Below are positions 53,152 to 61,879 of a stretch of 64,000 bases of DNA, in pieces. Position 1 is the first letter of the stretch, and each line of letters starts with the position of its first letter. The notes below the pieces were generated by a model that saw only the letters and a list, made by a program, of their open reading frames with translations, was not told the DNA's origin and searched no databases. The position numbers and the translations under genes are program-made. This stretch comes from Actinocorallia herbida. GTDB lineage: Bacteria > Actinomycetota > Actinomycetes > Streptosporangiales > Streptosporangiaceae. The stretch covers positions 1,054,001-1,118,000 of the forward strand of contig NZ_RJKE01000001.1 in the NCBI RefSeq assembly GCF_003751225.1, read 5' to 3'.

Positions 53152-53631
53152 TCAGGAGAAGGTCGGGCTGTTCCAGGCCGCGGGGTCGGACGTGAGCCGC
53201 TGGACCATCTCGGGGAGCCGGCCCGAGGCGATGTGCTCCAGCGTCACCTCCTCCAGAATGGCCCGCTCGCTGGCGCGCAGCGCGATCCACACTTCCTGGA
53301 GCCCGCGGGCGGCGCCGCTGTAGCCGACGTCCTCGGGCCGCTCGCCGCGCACGCCGAGCAGCGGGCCGTCGATGGCGCGGATGATGTCGGCGAGCGCGAT
53401 CTGAGAGGCGGGTTTGGCCAGCCAGTAGCCGCCATCCGGACCGCGCTGGCTCCGAATGATGCCGGAGCGGCGCAATTGCCCCAGAATGTTCTCAAGGAAC
53501 TTGGGCGGGATGGCCTGGGTCTCGGCGAGCTGGACGGCCGTCACCGGGTGCCCCCCCGTCGAGGACTCGGCCGCGGCGGCCAGCTCTGAGGCGGCGCGCA
53601 GCGCGTAATCAACCCTGGCAGACAGTCGCAT
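53152..53631 (-). CDS. Rrf2-family regulator without cysteines
   Basis: A 159-aa Rrf2 protein: winged helix VDYALRAASELA to AIPPKFLENILGQLRRSGIIRSQRGPDGGYWLAKPASQIALADIIRAIDGPL. IscR, NsrR and RsrR need three Cys to hold an iron-sulphur cluster; this protein has none in 159 residues. It therefore works like CymR-type members, by protein or metabolite contact. Monocistronic, with its own terminator. Confidence 0.9.
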   Translation of the reverse strand: MRLSARVDYALRAASELAAAAESSTGGHPVTAVQLAETQAIPPKFLENILGQLRRSGIIRSQRGPDGGYWLAKPASQIALADIIRAIDGPLLGVRGERPEDVGYSGAARGLQEVWIALRASERAILEEVTLEHIASGRLPEMVQRLTSDPAAWNSPTFS

Positions 53632-53644
53632 GTGACCAAGTATC

Positions 53645-53657
53645 CCCTGTGACAGGG
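53645..53657 (-). promoter_or_regulatory. CCCTGT-G-ACAGGG palindrome at the rrf2 promoter
   Basis: A perfect 6-bp inverted repeat 14 nt upstream of the rrf2 start codon, next to a GATACT -10-like element on the minus strand. Likely autoregulatory site of the Rrf2 protein. Confidence 0.5.
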
Positions 53658-53842
53658 ACAGGTTTCACCACCACCCCGGTAGAGCAGCCTTGAAAGACCG
53701 ATTTGAGCGGAGAACTAGATCCGGTCATCGCACCGCGCACGAACCGTGATCGGGTCGAGATCATTTCCGTGTTCCGGCTGCGGGAGGCTTGATCGTCGGC
53801 GCTGGAGGGCCGCGGCGCTGGCGGGCCCGCGCCCCGCGTCGG

Positions 53843-53864
53843 TAAACTAGTAACAAACTTTACT
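53843..53864 (+). promoter_or_regulatory. ROK gene -10 and operator
   Basis: TAAACT (53843-53848) is a TANNNT -10. It is followed by the inverted repeat AGTAA-N6-TTACT (53849-53864), nested with GTAAA...TTTAC (53842-53863). A/T-rich repeats of this kind are known for ROK/NagC-type repressors; autoregulation is likely. Between this and the rrf2 promoter (53658-53842) I see nothing else. Confidence 0.55.
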
Positions 53865-53904
53865 GATGTGATCGGCGCGGACCGTGGATGACGAGGTGGG
53901 CCTG

Positions 53905-55098
53905 ATGGCTAGACGGCCGGGTACCCCCCGCCTGCTGCGCGAACTCAACGACCGGGCCGCGCTGGAGCTCCTCATCGGGGAAGGGCCGCTGACCCGCGCC
54001 CAGATCGGCGACCGCACCGGTCTGTCGAAGGTCACCGCCTCCCAGCTCCTCGGCAGGCTCGAGGAACGCGGCCTCGTCGAGGTCGTCGGCGAGCAGGCAG
54101 GAGGGCGGGGGCCCAACGCCGCGCTCTACGCGGTGGTGCCCTCCGCGGCGTTCGTCGCGGGCATCGAAGTCGGGCCTGATGCGGTCATCGCGGGCATCGC
54201 CGACATCACCGGAGCGGAACGGTCCCGCGCCACGGTCGCCCTCGACGACGGCGCCGACCCCGTCCAGAGCGTGCACGCCGCCGTCGCGAAGGCCTGCCGC
54301 ACGGCGAAGGTGCCCGTGACGGGCCTGCGCGCCTTCGTCATAGGGACCCCCGGCGTCGTCGATCCCCGGACCGGAGACGTCCGCTTCGCCTTCGACCTGC
54401 CCGCGTGGCACGAAGGCGTCCTCGACGCCCTGCGGCGCGACCTCGGCCGTCCCGTCATCATCGAGAACGACGTCAACCTCGTCGCGGTCGCCGAACGCGA
54501 GCACGGCGCGGCCAGAGGCGTCGCGGACTTCGCGCTGGTGTGGATCGACCGCGGCCTCGGGCTCGCGGTGATGATGGGGGACCGGCTCCACCGGGGCGTC
54601 TCCGGCGGCGCGGGCGAGATCGGCTACCTGCCCGTGCCGGGCGCGGCCCTGCCGGAGGGCGTCACCGAGTCCGTCACCTATGGTCAGCCGGCCCTCGCCG
54701 GCGGCTTCGGTTCGCTCGTCGGCGCCGACGCCGTCGCCGCCCTCGCCGCCGAGCACGGCCTCACCGGAAAGTCCGCGCTGGAGGCGGTCGCCGACGCCGC
54801 CGCCCTCGACGAGGGCCCCGCCGCCGCCTTCCTCGACGCCCTGGCCACCCGCCTGGCCTTGGGCGTGGCCGCCGTCAACATAGTCCTGGACCTCGGCCTC
54901 GTCGTCGTCACCGGCGCCCTGGGCGCCGCGGGCGGCACCCCCCTGTCCCGCCGCATCGAACAGGCCGCCGCCCGTATCTCCCCCACCCGCCCACGCGTGG
55001 TCCCCGGCCGCATCACTCGCACCCCCGTCCTCCAGGGAGCCCTCCACACCGCCGTGACCCACGCCAGGGAAGAAGTCTTCTCCACCACCACCGACTGA
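53905..55098 (+). CDS. ROK-family (NagC/Mlc-like) transcriptional regulator
   Basis: A 397-aa protein: winged helix (residues 8-70, GPLTRAQIGDRTGLSKVTASQLLGRLEERGLV), then a sugar kinase-like ROK domain. Catalytic-type Asp189 is kept in IENDVNLVAVAE. The zinc site of NagC/Mlc (ExGHxxV and CxCGxxGCxE) is lost: GEIGYLPV has Tyr for His and no Cys motif follows. It may still bind a sugar. No sugar transport or kinase genes are adjacent. ATG at 53905 behind GAGGTGGG; a GTG at 53884 is possible. Confidence 0.88.
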   Translation: MARRPGTPRLLRELNDRAALELLIGEGPLTRAQIGDRTGLSKVTASQLLGRLEERGLVEVVGEQAGGRGPNAALYAVVPSAAFVAGIEVGPDAVIAGIADITGAERSRATVALDDGADPVQSVHAAVAKACRTAKVPVTGLRAFVIGTPGVVDPRTGDVRFAFDLPAWHEGVLDALRRDLGRPVIIENDVNLVAVAEREHGAARGVADFALVWIDRGLGLAVMMGDRLHRGVSGGAGEIGYLPVPGAALPEGVTESVTYGQPALAGGFGSLVGADAVAALAAEHGLTGKSALEAVADAAALDEGPAAAFLDALATRLALGVAAVNIVLDLGLVVVTGALGAAGGTPLSRRIEQAAARISPTRPRVVPGRITRTPVLQGALHTAVTHAREEVFSTTTD

Positions 55099-55167
55099 TT
55101 CCTCCCACGACCACCTGGGCCGCCGGCGCTCTCGGCGGTGCCGGTGCTCGGGTCCGCCGGAGACGGC

Positions 55168-55198
55168 GAAGGCCGTCCGCGGAGGGCGGACGGCCTTC
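55168..55198. terminator. Bidirectional hairpin between the ROK gene and the 51-aa gene
   Basis: A 13-bp perfect stem (55168-55180 with 55186-55198) and 5-nt loop, between two convergent genes. Confidence 0.75.
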
Positions 55199-55212
55199 TG
55201 AGATCGGGCTGA

Positions 55213-55368
55213 TCAGGCGTTCTGGGGCACCGGCCGGTCGGCGGAGGCGGGCGCGGAGGCCGCGGCCTCCGTCCGGCGCGGGTCGGTCTGGGCGCGGTCG
55301 CGGACGGTCCGGGAGATGGTGCGGAGCCTGCGGCGCCGGGCCTCGGCCCAGCGAGCGGTCGGTGTCAT
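55213..55368 (-). CDS. Small Arg/Ala-rich protein (51 aa)
   Basis: Too short for most gene callers. ATG at 55368 follows a very good ribosome site (GGGAGG, 5 nt spacing) and the frame closes at 55213 just before a strong hairpin. The product begins MTPTARWAEARRRRLRTISRTV and is basic at the N-terminus with a Pro/Ala-rich tail. No signal or membrane helix. The start, the ribosome site and the terminator together make it likely real; no function is recognisable. Confidence 0.6.
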   Translation of the reverse strand: MTPTARWAEARRRRLRTISRTVRDRAQTDPRRTEAAASAPASADRPVPQNA

Positions 55369-55690
55369 GCCGCCTCCCCGTTTCTTCGGCCGGACGGGAT
55401 ACCGCCCGGAGATCTTCTACCCCTACCAGTTCACAGTGACAGAATCCCGCGTCCGTCTCATCAACCGGGAGAACGATTCCGCCGTCCCTCCGGCGGATGA
55501 TCCGCCCTGCCACCTGAAGAGGAAAACACTCCCTCCCCAACGCAGATTCCCAGCCACTGCCCCCAAAGTCGACCGATTTTCCACCCCCGCCCCACCCACC
55601 CCATCGCGCCGGTACCCGCCCCTCAGCGCGCTGAGGGGCAGCGGCACAACGGGCGAGTGGGGGATACCCGGTGGGGGGAGCGGGCGGGGG
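55369..55690. other. Gene-free region with polypyrimidine tract and palindrome
   Basis: About 320 bases without a supportable gene. The first 150 bases hold an upstream region for the 51-aa gene. Bases 55510-55616 are a C/A-rich, nearly G-free tract on the plus strand. A 22-bp palindrome (55618-55639) follows. Confidence 0.6.
55618..55639 (-). terminator. Perfect 22-bp palindrome after lhr
   Basis: Bases 55618-55639 read the same on both strands (core CCTCAGCGCGCTGAGG). It lies 52 nt past the lhr stop, so it is probably a terminator; a dimer-binding site is the alternative. Confidence 0.55.
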
Positions 55691-58600
55691 TCAGCGGCGC
55701 AGGCGGTAGCCGCGGGGGGTGGGGACGAAGCCTTCGGCTTCCAGGACGTCGGCCAGGGGGGACTCCTGGACGGCGGTTCCGTCGGCGCGTTCGACGGTGA
55801 GGGAGCCCAGGGAGCCGGTGCGGATCTCGGTGGCCAGGGCGGCCACGGCGGTGGGGAGGGCAGCGGGGTTCCAGGTGAGCAGGGTGCGGCCGCCGCGCTC
55901 GGCGTAGAGGGTGAGCGCGCCGTCCACGATGACCACGAGGGCGCCGGCTTTACGGCCGGGGCGGTGACCGCCCGGGGGCTCGGGCCAGGGCAGGGCCGCG
56001 CCGTACGGGTTGGCGGGGTCGGCCGCGGCGAGCACGTCGGCGCGCGGGCCCCCGGACGGGGAATCGGACGCGGCGGCGCGGAGCGAGCGGAGCCTGTCGA
56101 CCGCGCCCGGCAGCGCGAACTGGGCGGCGCCGAGCCCCTCCACGAAGTACCCGCGCCGGCACCGGGCGGACTCCTCGAACGCGCGCAGCACCGGATAGAC
56201 CGCGGCGAACCCTCCCGGGGTGTGCTCGGCCGCCACGGCGCCCCGCAGGACGACCCCGTAGCGGTCCAGGAGCGTCTCGGCGAGGGCGTGTGCCCGACGG
56301 GTCGGATCCGGCGCGGAGGCGGGGGGCAGCCACCACCGGCCCGCCGCGGTCGGCGGACCCGTGCGGCTGGGCAGCACCGGCCTGCCCCGGCGCGCGGTCG
56401 GCGCCCGGTGCGCGGGACGGCCGCCGCCGAGCGCCGCGCGCAGCGGCGCGAGGGTGTCGTTGGTGAGGCGCCCGGCCCAGACGAGATCCCACAGCACCTG
56501 GACGAGTTCGCGGTCGTCGATCCGCGCGCTCGCCGCGGGCTCCGGGGCCTCGGGACCGGAGCGCCCCGGTGGTCGGCCGGGCGTGTTGAGGCGGTCGGAG
56601 AGCGTGCGGAAGAAGGGCGCGGATCCGTCGCCGAGCAGGTCGAGCACCGCTTCGTGGGCGGGGGTGAGGGTCATCTCCAGCGGCGGGGGCAGCAGCAGGG
56701 GGGCGGTGTCGGCGAGGTAGAGGGAGATCCAGCCGTCGCCGCCGGGCAGGGAGCCCCGGCCGGTCCACAGCACCTCGCCCGACGAGGTCAGCTCGTCCAG
56801 CAGTGCCGGGCCGTATCCGCGGACGCGGGACGGCAGGATCAGGGTCTCCAGCGCCGAGGCGGGCACCGCGGAGCCTTGGAGGCGTTCGATCGCGCCGACG
56901 AGGGTGTCGAGCCCGGAGTGCCGCGCGCCGACGCCCTGCCAGCGCGGCAGGAACCGGGCCAGTGCCTCCGGCGGCGACGGCTCGACCTCCGCGCGCAGCC
57001 GGGCGAGCGACCTGCGGCGCAGCATCCGCAGCACCTCGGCGTCCACCCACTCGGTACCCGAGACGTCCGGCGTGAACTCGCCCTCGACGAGCTGCGGCAG
57101 CCTGCGCAGCGTCTCGGCGACGACCGCGGAGCCGAGCCCGTACCGCACCGCCGCCGACGCCGCCGTGAACGGCACGTGCGTGCGGGCGTGCCGCAGCAGC
57201 AGCCCGCCGAGCGGATCGTCCGACGGCTCGAGGAACGCCTCGGGAATCCCCACCGGCAACGGAGTCCCCAGGGCGTCCCGGAGCCTCCCGGCGTCCTCGA
57301 CCGCCGCCCACCGTTCCTCCCCGCCGACCCGCACCCGAATGACCCGCCGCTCGCCCTCCAGCTCCGCGAGCCACGCACCCGCGAGCCGCCGGGCCTCGAC
57401 GAGCCGCGCCAGGTCCTCCCCGCTCCCGTCGCCGGCCCTCCCCGGTACGTCAGGGGAAGGCCCGGCGTCCTCCGGCCGGACACCTTGAGGGGGGCCGCTC
57501 CCCCCGATGCCTTCTCCGCCTCCGGCCGCTTCGACGGCGGGCCCGGGTCCGCCTTGCTCGTCGGATTCGCCCTGCGGCGTGTCCTGTGGGTCGGTGGGGA
57601 GGCGGATGCGGCGGGCGGCCTCTTCGGTGGTGAGGGGGCCCACGGCGCGGAGGAGGTCGGTGAGGGTGTCGGTGTCGCGGGCGCGGCGGGAAGGGGTGCG
57701 GCGCTGGAGTTCGGCGGCGGCCTCGGCGAGGACCTCGGGGTCGAGGAGCTCGCGGAGGTCGGCCTGGCCGAGGAGGTCGGCGAGGAGGGAGGAGTCCAGG
57801 GAGAGGGCCTGGGCCTTGCGCTCGGCGAGGGGGGAGTCGCCTTCGTACATGAACGCGGCGATGTAGCGGAAGAGCAGGGACTGGGCGTAGGGGGAGGCCG
57901 TGGGGGTCTCCACCTCGGTGACGCGGACGCGCCGCGCGGCGACGTCCTTCATCAGCGCGACCAGGCCCGGCACGTCGAAGACGTCCTGGAGGCACTCGCG
58001 CACGGTCTCCAGGATGATCGGGAAGGTCTCGTACTTGGCCGCGACGGCCAGCAGCTGCGCCGCGCGCTGGCGCTGCTGCCACAGCGGCATCCGCCGGTCG
58101 GGGCGGTGCCGCGGCAGCAGCAGAGAGCGGGCCGCGCACTCGCGGAACCGGGCCGCGAACAGCGCCGACGACCCCAGCTCGGCGACCACGATCCGCTCGA
58201 TCTCGGCGGGGTCGAACACGCACAGCTCGGCCGAGGGCGGCTCGTCGGTGTCGGGCACCCGCAGCACGATGCCGTCGTCGGCGTGCATCGCCTGGGCGTC
58301 GCCGCCGTAGCGTTCGCGCAGGCGGGCGGCGATGGCCAGCGCCCAGGGCCCGTGCACCAGCGCGCCGTAAGGCGAGTGCACGACGAGACGCCAGTCGCCC
58401 AGCTCGTCCCGGAACCTCTCGACGACCAGGGTGCGATCGTCGGGGACCCGGCCCGTGGCCTCCTTCTGCTCGGCCAGATAGGACACGAGGTTGTCGGCCG
58501 CCCAAGGATCGAGCCCCGCTTCGGCGGCGCGTTCCAGGGCCCGTTCCGGTGGCAGCGCCGCCAGCTCCCGGGTGAACCCGCCCAGCGCCCGGCCGAGCTC

Positions 58601-60736
58601 CGCAGGACGGCCCGGGGAGTCGCCGTGCCAGAACGGCAGCTTGCCCGGACGGCCGGGGGCCGGTGAGACCAGCACCCGGTCGGGCGTGATGTCCTCGATC
58701 CGCCACGAGCTGGCGCCGAGCACGAACACGTCGCCGACGCGCGACTCGTACACCATCTCCTCGTCCAGCTCGCCCACCCGCGAGGACTTCTCGCCGACGA
58801 GGAACACCCCGAACAGCCCCCGGTCCGGGATGGTGCCGCCGCTCACCACCGCGAGGCGCTGCGCGCCGCGGCGGCCCCGCAGGACGCCCGCCACCCGGTC
58901 CCACACCAGGCGGGGGCGCAGCTCGCCGAACTCCTCGCTCGGGTAGCGGCCCGCGAGCATGTCCAGGGTCGCCTCGTACACGCTGCGGGTGAGCCCGGCG
59001 AAGGGCGCCGCGCGCTTGACGACGGCCTCCAGCTCGTCGACGTCCCATTCGTCCATCGCGACCATGGCGACGATCTGCTGGGCGAGGACGTCCAGGGGGT
59101 TGCGCGGGTACCGCAGGGCCTCGATCGCGCCCGCGCGCATCCGCTCGGCGACCACGGCGGTCTGCACCAGATCGCCCCGGTACTTGGGGAAGATGACGCC
59201 GCGGGAGACCGCCCCTACCTGGTGCCCGGCCCTGCCGACGCGCTGGAGCCCGCCGGCCACCGAAGGCGGCGACTCCACCTGGACGACGAGGTCGACCGCG
59301 CCCATGTCGATGCCCAGCTCCAGGCTGGAGGTGGCCACCACCGCAGGCAGCCTTCCGCCCTTGAGGGCGTCTTCGATGGCGGCCCGCTCCTCCTTCGACA
59401 CCGACCCGTGGTGCGCCCGCGCGACCTCCACCGCGCCGTTGTGCGCGACCCGCCTGACCAGGGTGTCGAGCCGCCGGGTCTGCTCGGGGTCGGCCGGGCC
59501 GCCGCCGAGCTCCACGCCCGCGAAATCGACCCTGCGCAGGCCCTCCGGGCCGCCCGTTTCGTCGGCCACCCACCGGCCGTCGTCTTCTGGCCCTTCGTCT
59601 TCACCCGAGGCCTCCGAGGAGTCTTCGACGCACTCAGGCCGAGGCCGCTTCCGTTCGTCGGACGGGCCCGTCTCTTCTTCGGGGCCGTTCGCGGCGTCGA
59701 ACGGGAGCGTCCAGAGGTCCTCCAGATCGGCGGGGGAGGGGCGGCCCTTGGTGGATCCGGCCTGGGCCATCATCGCGGCGGGGGAGTGGTCCTCCTCCAG
59801 CGGGCCGTACAGATGCTCGGTGGCGAGCTCGTTCAAGCGCGCGCACAGGCGCTCGGCGAGGCGGCGGCTGTTGGCGAAGACGATCGTTGAGCGGTGGGCC
59901 GCGATGAGATCGAGGACCTCCTGCTCCACATGCGGCCAGATCGAGCGCTGCCGCGGGTCCTCCCCGGACTGCGGCACCTCGCCCATGTCCTCGACGGGGA
60001 CGACGACGCGCAGATCGAAGGTCTTCTCACTCGGCGGCTGCACCACGGTCGCGGGGCGGGCGCCGCCGAGGAAGGCCGCGACCTCACTCGGCGGCCGTAC
60101 CGTCGCCGAAAGGCCGATCCGCTGGGCGGGGTGCGGCAGCAGCGCGTCAAGGCGCTCCAGGGAGAGCGCGAGATGGGCGCCGCGCTTGGTGGCGGCGACC
60201 GCGTGCACCTCATCGATGATCACCGTCTCGACACCCCGCAGCGTCTCGCGCGCCCGCGAGGTGAGCATGAGGAACAGCGACTCCGGTGTGGTGATCAGGA
60301 TGTCGGGCGGGCGGGTGAGCAGGCGGCGCCGCTCGTCGGTGGGCGTGTCGCCGGAGCGGATCGCGGCTTTGACGTCGGGCTCCGGCAGGCCCAGGCGGCG
60401 CGCGGCGTGCCGGATGCCGGTGAGCGGGGCCCGGAGGTTGCGTTCGACGTCGACCGCGAGGGCCTTCAGCGGCGAGACATAGAGCACCCGGCAGCGGGCC
60501 TTGGGATCCTCCGGCGGCGGCGCGGCCGCCAGCTTGTCCAGCGACCACAGGAACGCCGCGAGGGTCTTGCCGGAGCCGGTGGGCGCGACGACGAGGGTGT
60601 TCTCCCCGCGCGAGATCGCCCGCCAGGCCCCTTCCTGGGCGGCGGTCGGCCCGCTGAAGGCCCCGGCGAACCACTCCCGCGTGGCCGCCGAGAACCCCGT
60701 GCCCGATCCCCCCCGGGCCTCCCCCTGCTCGGTCAT
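55691..60736 (-). CDS. lhr: Large ATP-dependent helicase Lhr
   Basis: A 1681-aa superfamily 2 helicase. Walker A is APTGSGKT (51-58), motif II is DEVH (near 173), VVATSSLELGIDMGAVDLV is motif V, and QRVGRAGHQVG is motif VI. Winged-helix and Lhr-specific C-terminal domains fill residues 700-1680. Lhr translocates 3'-5' on ssDNA and is part of a damage-induced set in mycobacteria. It is longer than typical Lhr (about 1500) because of two disordered inserts, an acidic one (about residues 340-400) splitting the helicase core and a Gly/Pro/Glu one (about 1065-1125). Confidence 0.95.
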   Translation of the reverse strand: MTEQGEARGGSGTGFSAATREWFAGAFSGPTAAQEGAWRAISRGENTLVVAPTGSGKTLAAFLWSLDKLAAAPPPEDPKARCRVLYVSPLKALAVDVERNLRAPLTGIRHAARRLGLPEPDVKAAIRSGDTPTDERRRLLTRPPDILITTPESLFLMLTSRARETLRGVETVIIDEVHAVAATKRGAHLALSLERLDALLPHPAQRIGLSATVRPPSEVAAFLGGARPATVVQPPSEKTFDLRVVVPVEDMGEVPQSGEDPRQRSIWPHVEQEVLDLIAAHRSTIVFANSRRLAERLCARLNELATEHLYGPLEEDHSPAAMMAQAGSTKGRPSPADLEDLWTLPFDAANGPEEETGPSDERKRPRPECVEDSSEASGEDEGPEDDGRWVADETGGPEGLRRVDFAGVELGGGPADPEQTRRLDTLVRRVAHNGAVEVARAHHGSVSKEERAAIEDALKGGRLPAVVATSSLELGIDMGAVDLVVQVESPPSVAGGLQRVGRAGHQVGAVSRGVIFPKYRGDLVQTAVVAERMRAGAIEALRYPRNPLDVLAQQIVAMVAMDEWDVDELEAVVKRAAPFAGLTRSVYEATLDMLAGRYPSEEFGELRPRLVWDRVAGVLRGRRGAQRLAVVSGGTIPDRGLFGVFLVGEKSSRVGELDEEMVYESRVGDVFVLGASSWRIEDITPDRVLVSPAPGRPGKLPFWHGDSPGRPAELGRALGGFTRELAALPPERALERAAEAGLDPWAADNLVSYLAEQKEATGRVPDDRTLVVERFRDELGDWRLVVHSPYGALVHGPWALAIAARLRERYGGDAQAMHADDGIVLRVPDTDEPPSAELCVFDPAEIERIVVAELGSSALFAARFRECAARSLLLPRHRPDRRMPLWQQRQRAAQLLAVAAKYETFPIILETVRECLQDVFDVPGLVALMKDVAARRVRVTEVETPTASPYAQSLLFRYIAAFMYEGDSPLAERKAQALSLDSSLLADLLGQADLRELLDPEVLAEAAAELQRRTPSRRARDTDTLTDLLRAVGPLTTEEAARRIRLPTDPQDTPQGESDEQGGPGPAVEAAGGGEGIGGSGPPQGVRPEDAGPSPDVPGRAGDGSGEDLARLVEARRLAGAWLAELEGERRVIRVRVGGEERWAAVEDAGRLRDALGTPLPVGIPEAFLEPSDDPLGGLLLRHARTHVPFTAASAAVRYGLGSAVVAETLRRLPQLVEGEFTPDVSGTEWVDAEVLRMLRRRSLARLRAEVEPSPPEALARFLPRWQGVGARHSGLDTLVGAIERLQGSAVPASALETLILPSRVRGYGPALLDELTSSGEVLWTGRGSLPGGDGWISLYLADTAPLLLPPPLEMTLTPAHEAVLDLLGDGSAPFFRTLSDRLNTPGRPPGRSGPEAPEPAASARIDDRELVQVLWDLVWAGRLTNDTLAPLRAALGGGRPAHRAPTARRGRPVLPSRTGPPTAAGRWWLPPASAPDPTRRAHALAETLLDRYGVVLRGAVAAEHTPGGFAAVYPVLRAFEESARCRRGYFVEGLGAAQFALPGAVDRLRSLRAAASDSPSGGPRADVLAAADPANPYGAALPWPEPPGGHRPGRKAGALVVIVDGALTLYAERGGRTLLTWNPAALPTAVAALATEIRTGSLGSLTVERADGTAVQESPLADVLEAEGFVPTPRGYRLRR

Positions 60737-60790
60737 GCCCCCATCCTGCCCCGGCCCGCCGACAAAAACGCCGATGGGCCGGTCAGGGCC

Positions 60791-61879
60791 TCAGCGCACG
60801 CCGGTCAGGAAGCGGATCACGCTGTTGGATCCGTAGTCATCGCCTGCGGTGGCGTAGAGCCGGCCCGAGGGGGTGGGGCTCAGGTGGTCGACCCGGGTGA
60901 CGCCCTTCGGCAGAGCCACCTTGGTCAGTTCACCGTCCCTGAACCGGAGCAGTCGTTCGGGGTCGTCGATGTCGACTGCCCAGAAGCCGCCCTTCCCATC
61001 GGGTGTGACCCTTCCTGCGTAGTACTTCCAGACATGTCCGACAATGCTCCACTTCTTGCCGTTCCAGCGCAGGACCCTGGTGGACGGCGTCGGCCCGGTG
61101 TAATTGACGAGGAGAAGCACGTTCTTGGGCCCGTTCACGACGAGTTCCGTCGGCTCGCCCACCGGGCACTCGGAGCGGGGCAGGCCGGGCCAGAGCCGCA
61201 GGCACTCCGCGGTGGCGATCCGCAGGAGCGAAAGCGGCGGCTGCTGGCGCCGCCACCGGTCGCCGACCCGCCGGTAGACATCGTTCTCGTCCTTGTCGAC
61301 CTTCCCGCCCAGCGCCCATGAGTACGGCTTGCCGGACTGCGCGACGGTGCCGAGGCTGAGTCCCTTGACCGTCTTGCCGGTCCAGGCGCCCTTGCGATAG
61401 GTGAGAATGCGCGCGCCGTTCTTGCCGTACACCGAGGTCTGCGCGGCGCCTCCGCCGAGCGCGACGACATCCGACGCCCCGTGCTCGCCGAACGTCCGGA
61501 CGGTCGACCAGCGGGTGCCGTCCCAGTGGATGATCGCGTTGACGGTGTCCGCTCTGTCCCATTCCTTGCCGACGGTCGCCCAGACGTCGTCGGGCGCCGC
61601 CGAATCGGCGAACTCGATCCAGCCGCCCGGCAGAGGCAGCGGCACCGTGCGCCACTTCGTGCCGTTCCAGTGGCGCGCGACGGTCTTGGCGCCCCCGGCC
61701 CCGTCGGTGACCGACAGGAAGGCCCACAGGCTCCGGTTCCCCGTGGCGTGCAGGTGCTGGACCCATTCGATGGACGGGTCCTTCAGGATCGTCGTCCACT
61801 TGGGGGCGGCCTCGGCGGCCCCGGCGGGCAGCACGAGCAGGGTCGCGGCGGTGAGCGCGAGCGCGGCGCGGATTCTCAT
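60791..61879 (-). CDS. Secreted WNGxxW-repeat propeller-like protein (copy 2)
   Basis: A 362-aa exported protein with a Sec signal peptide (MRIRAALALTAATLLVLPAGAAEA). Repeats with the pattern W-[ND]-G-x-x-W mark blade ends: HWNGTKW, HWDGTRW, RWNGKKW. This is typical of secreted actinomycete beta-propellers of unknown role. Two Cys near residues 210-220 could form a disulphide. Overlaps the upstream paralogue by 4 nt. Confidence 0.82.
   Translation of the reverse strand: MRIRAALALTAATLLVLPAGAAEAAPKWTTILKDPSIEWVQHLHATGNRSLWAFLSVTDGAGGAKTVARHWNGTKWRTVPLPLPGGWIEFADSAAPDDVWATVGKEWDRADTVNAIIHWDGTRWSTVRTFGEHGASDVVALGGGAAQTSVYGKNGARILTYRKGAWTGKTVKGLSLGTVAQSGKPYSWALGGKVDKDENDVYRRVGDRWRRQQPPLSLLRIATAECLRLWPGLPRSECPVGEPTELVVNGPKNVLLLVNYTGPTPSTRVLRWNGKKWSIVGHVWKYYAGRVTPDGKGGFWAVDIDDPERLLRFRDGELTKVALPKGVTRVDHLSPTPSGRLYATAGDDYGSNSVIRFLTGVR

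Noticed and set aside
55316-58666. 1116-codon open frame antisense to lhr
   Set aside because: Shadow frame; lhr motifs on the other strand are unambiguous.
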